A DNA stretch of 6,107 bases from Stenotrophomonas_A sp036566925 (GTDB taxonomy: Bacteria > Pseudomonadota > Gammaproteobacteria > Xanthomonadales > Xanthomonadaceae): assembly GCA_036566925.1 (NCBI GenBank), contig DATCVI010000078.1, positions 1-6,107 on the forward strand, written 5' to 3'. The notes under the pieces are model-generated. The model made no database searches. It was not told the DNA's origin and worked only from the letters and a program-made list of their open reading frames with translations. A program made the translations under genes and the position numbers. Each line of letters begins with the position of its first letter. Position 1 is the first letter of the stretch. Positions 5,253 to 6,107 of this stretch are shown here, in pieces.

Positions 5253-6027
5253 CGCCCCCATCGACGCGTACGGCGGTACCGGTCGTGGCCGAGGCCTGCT
5301 CCGAGGCGAGATAGACACTGAGATTGGCCACCTCATCGACGGTGGCCAGGCGCTGGATCAACGAGGTCGGGCGATGGGTGGCGATGAAGTCGCGTTCGAC
5401 CTCGGCTTGGGAAATGCCCTTTTCAGCCGCAATCTTGCCGAAGAAATCGGCGACCCCTTCGGAACTCGTCGGCCCCGGCAGGATGGCATTGACCGTCACC
5501 CCGGTGCCGGCCAACGACTCGGCCAGGCCGCGCGAGACCGCAAGCTGCGCGGTCTTGCTGACGCCGTAGTGAACCATCTCCGCGGGAATCTGCACACCTG
5601 ACTCGCTCGAGATGAATTGAATGCGGCCCCAGCCACGTTGCGCCATGCCCGGCGCGTAGTGCCTGGCCAGGCGAACGCCGCTGAGGACATTCACCTCGAA
5701 GAACCGCAGCCAATCCTCGTCGGGAATGTCGAAGAAGGCCTTTGGTTCGAAGATGCCCAGGTTGTTGACCAGGATGTCGGTGGCCGGTACGGCGGCGATC
5801 AATGCCTGTGCGCCCTCGCGCGTGCCCAGGTCGGCGGCGACCCCGGATAACTCGGCATGCGGCATGTTGCGGGAAATACTGGCGATCGCATCGTCCACGC
5901 GCTGCTGGGTGCGTCCGCTGACGATCACGCGTGCGCCGGCCGCGGCCAGGCCGGTGGCGATGGCAAGCCCGATGCCGGCGGTCGAGCCGGTGACGATGGC
6001 GGTCTTGTGCTTCAGATCGATCTGCAT
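5233..6027 (-). CDS. Short-chain dehydrogenase/reductase (SDR family oxidoreductase)
   Basis: A 264-residue classical SDR, cytoplasmic. The cofactor motif TGSTAGIG is at 13-20. Arg39 in SGRT after the second strand favours NADP(H). Asp66 (AADL) contacts the adenine region. NNLG at 88-91 stands in for the usual NNAG. Catalytic residues are Asn113, Ser141 (ISSESG), Tyr154 and Lys158 (YGVSK), followed by LPGPT at 183-187. The region 190-218 is a longer substrate lid (GVADFFGKIAAEKG and following). It ends TGTAVRVDGGVVRSVI as FabG-like SDRs do. It should oxidise or reduce an alcohol/ketone pair; the substrate is not predictable. AGAGGA lies 6 bases before the ATG. It starts 35 bases after the end of another gene on the same strand, so it is likely second or later in an operon. 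Its end converges on the response regulator. Confidence 0.93.
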   Translation of the reverse strand: MQIDLKHKTAIVTGSTAGIGLAIATGLAAAGARVIVSGRTQQRVDDAIASISRNMPHAELSGVAADLGTREGAQALIAAVPATDILVNNLGIFEPKAFFDIPDEDWLRFFEVNVLSGVRLARHYAPGMAQRGWGRIQFISSESGVQIPAEMVHYGVSKTAQLAVSRGLAESLAGTGVTVNAILPGPTSSEGVADFFGKIAAEKGISQAEVERDFIATHRPTSLIQRLATVDEVANLSVYLASEQASATTGTAVRVDGGVVRSVI

Positions 6028-6062
6028 GGGGGTTCCTCTTGGGGGAGTCGGGGCGCTCGCAC

Positions 6063-6107
6063 TCAGTGATGGGTGGCGGGCGCTTCGGCGGGATTCTCGT
6101 ACACCGT
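6063..6107 (-). CDS. C-terminal end of an unidentified gene upstream of the SDR
   Basis: Read inward from the right edge on the minus strand, one frame gives 14 codons, TVYENPAEAPATHH, and then TGA at 6063-6065. The stop lies 35 bases before the SDR start, a typical operon gap, and codons are GC-rich as in the neighbours. The tail is too short to name a family. It could also be chance, since any edge fragment shows some open frame. Confidence 0.5.
   Translation of the reverse strand, partial: TVYENPAEAPATHH

Overview
The window is GC-rich, with G/C strongly favoured at third codon positions, and compact. It looks like a proteobacterial chromosome. The mix of genes (an exported DUF885 protein, a NarL-type response regulator, secreted alpha/beta hydrolases) and the codon style are most reminiscent of the Xanthomonadaceae/Lysobacteraceae. 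That placement is an impression from sequence style, not a proof. There are no insertion sequences, CRISPR arrays, tRNAs, rRNAs or phage genes, and nothing marks the region as recently acquired.

Layout, left to right: (1) an exported DUF885 protein of putative metallopeptidase type on the minus strand, running off the left edge with only its C-terminus missing; (2) a minus-strand exported serine-type alpha/beta hydrolase; (3) a minus-strand exported alpha/beta hydrolase with an aspartate nucleophile, which resembles the Cif-type epoxide hydrolases; (4) a minus-strand isochorismatase-like cysteine hydrolase whose stop codon overlaps the start of gene 3 by 4 bases; (5) a plus-strand NarL/FixJ-type response regulator, divergent from gene 4; (6) a minus-strand short-chain dehydrogenase/reductase convergent with gene 5; (7) the last 14 codons of another minus-strand gene entering from the right edge.

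Genes 4 and 3 form a tight, probably translationally coupled pair: one cytoplasmic small-molecule hydrolase and one exported epoxide-hydrolase-like enzyme. Genes 2 and 1 follow in the same direction after gaps of about 135 and 182 bases, so they may be separate transcription units. The gap between 3 and 2 is packed with palindromes, including a 9-bp hairpin that may end the 4-3 transcript. A 10-bp hairpin between the convergent genes 5 and 6 may serve as their shared terminator. Gene 6 and the fragment upstream of it look like one operon. The response regulator has no sensor kinase in view; the divergent 4-3 operon is a plausible target, but no operator could be demonstrated.

Most genes belong to familiar families. 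The most interesting points are the Cif-like active-site pattern of gene 3, its coupling to gene 4, the missing canonical lysine in gene 4, and the structured intergenic sequences. I saw no convincing new multi-gene system.
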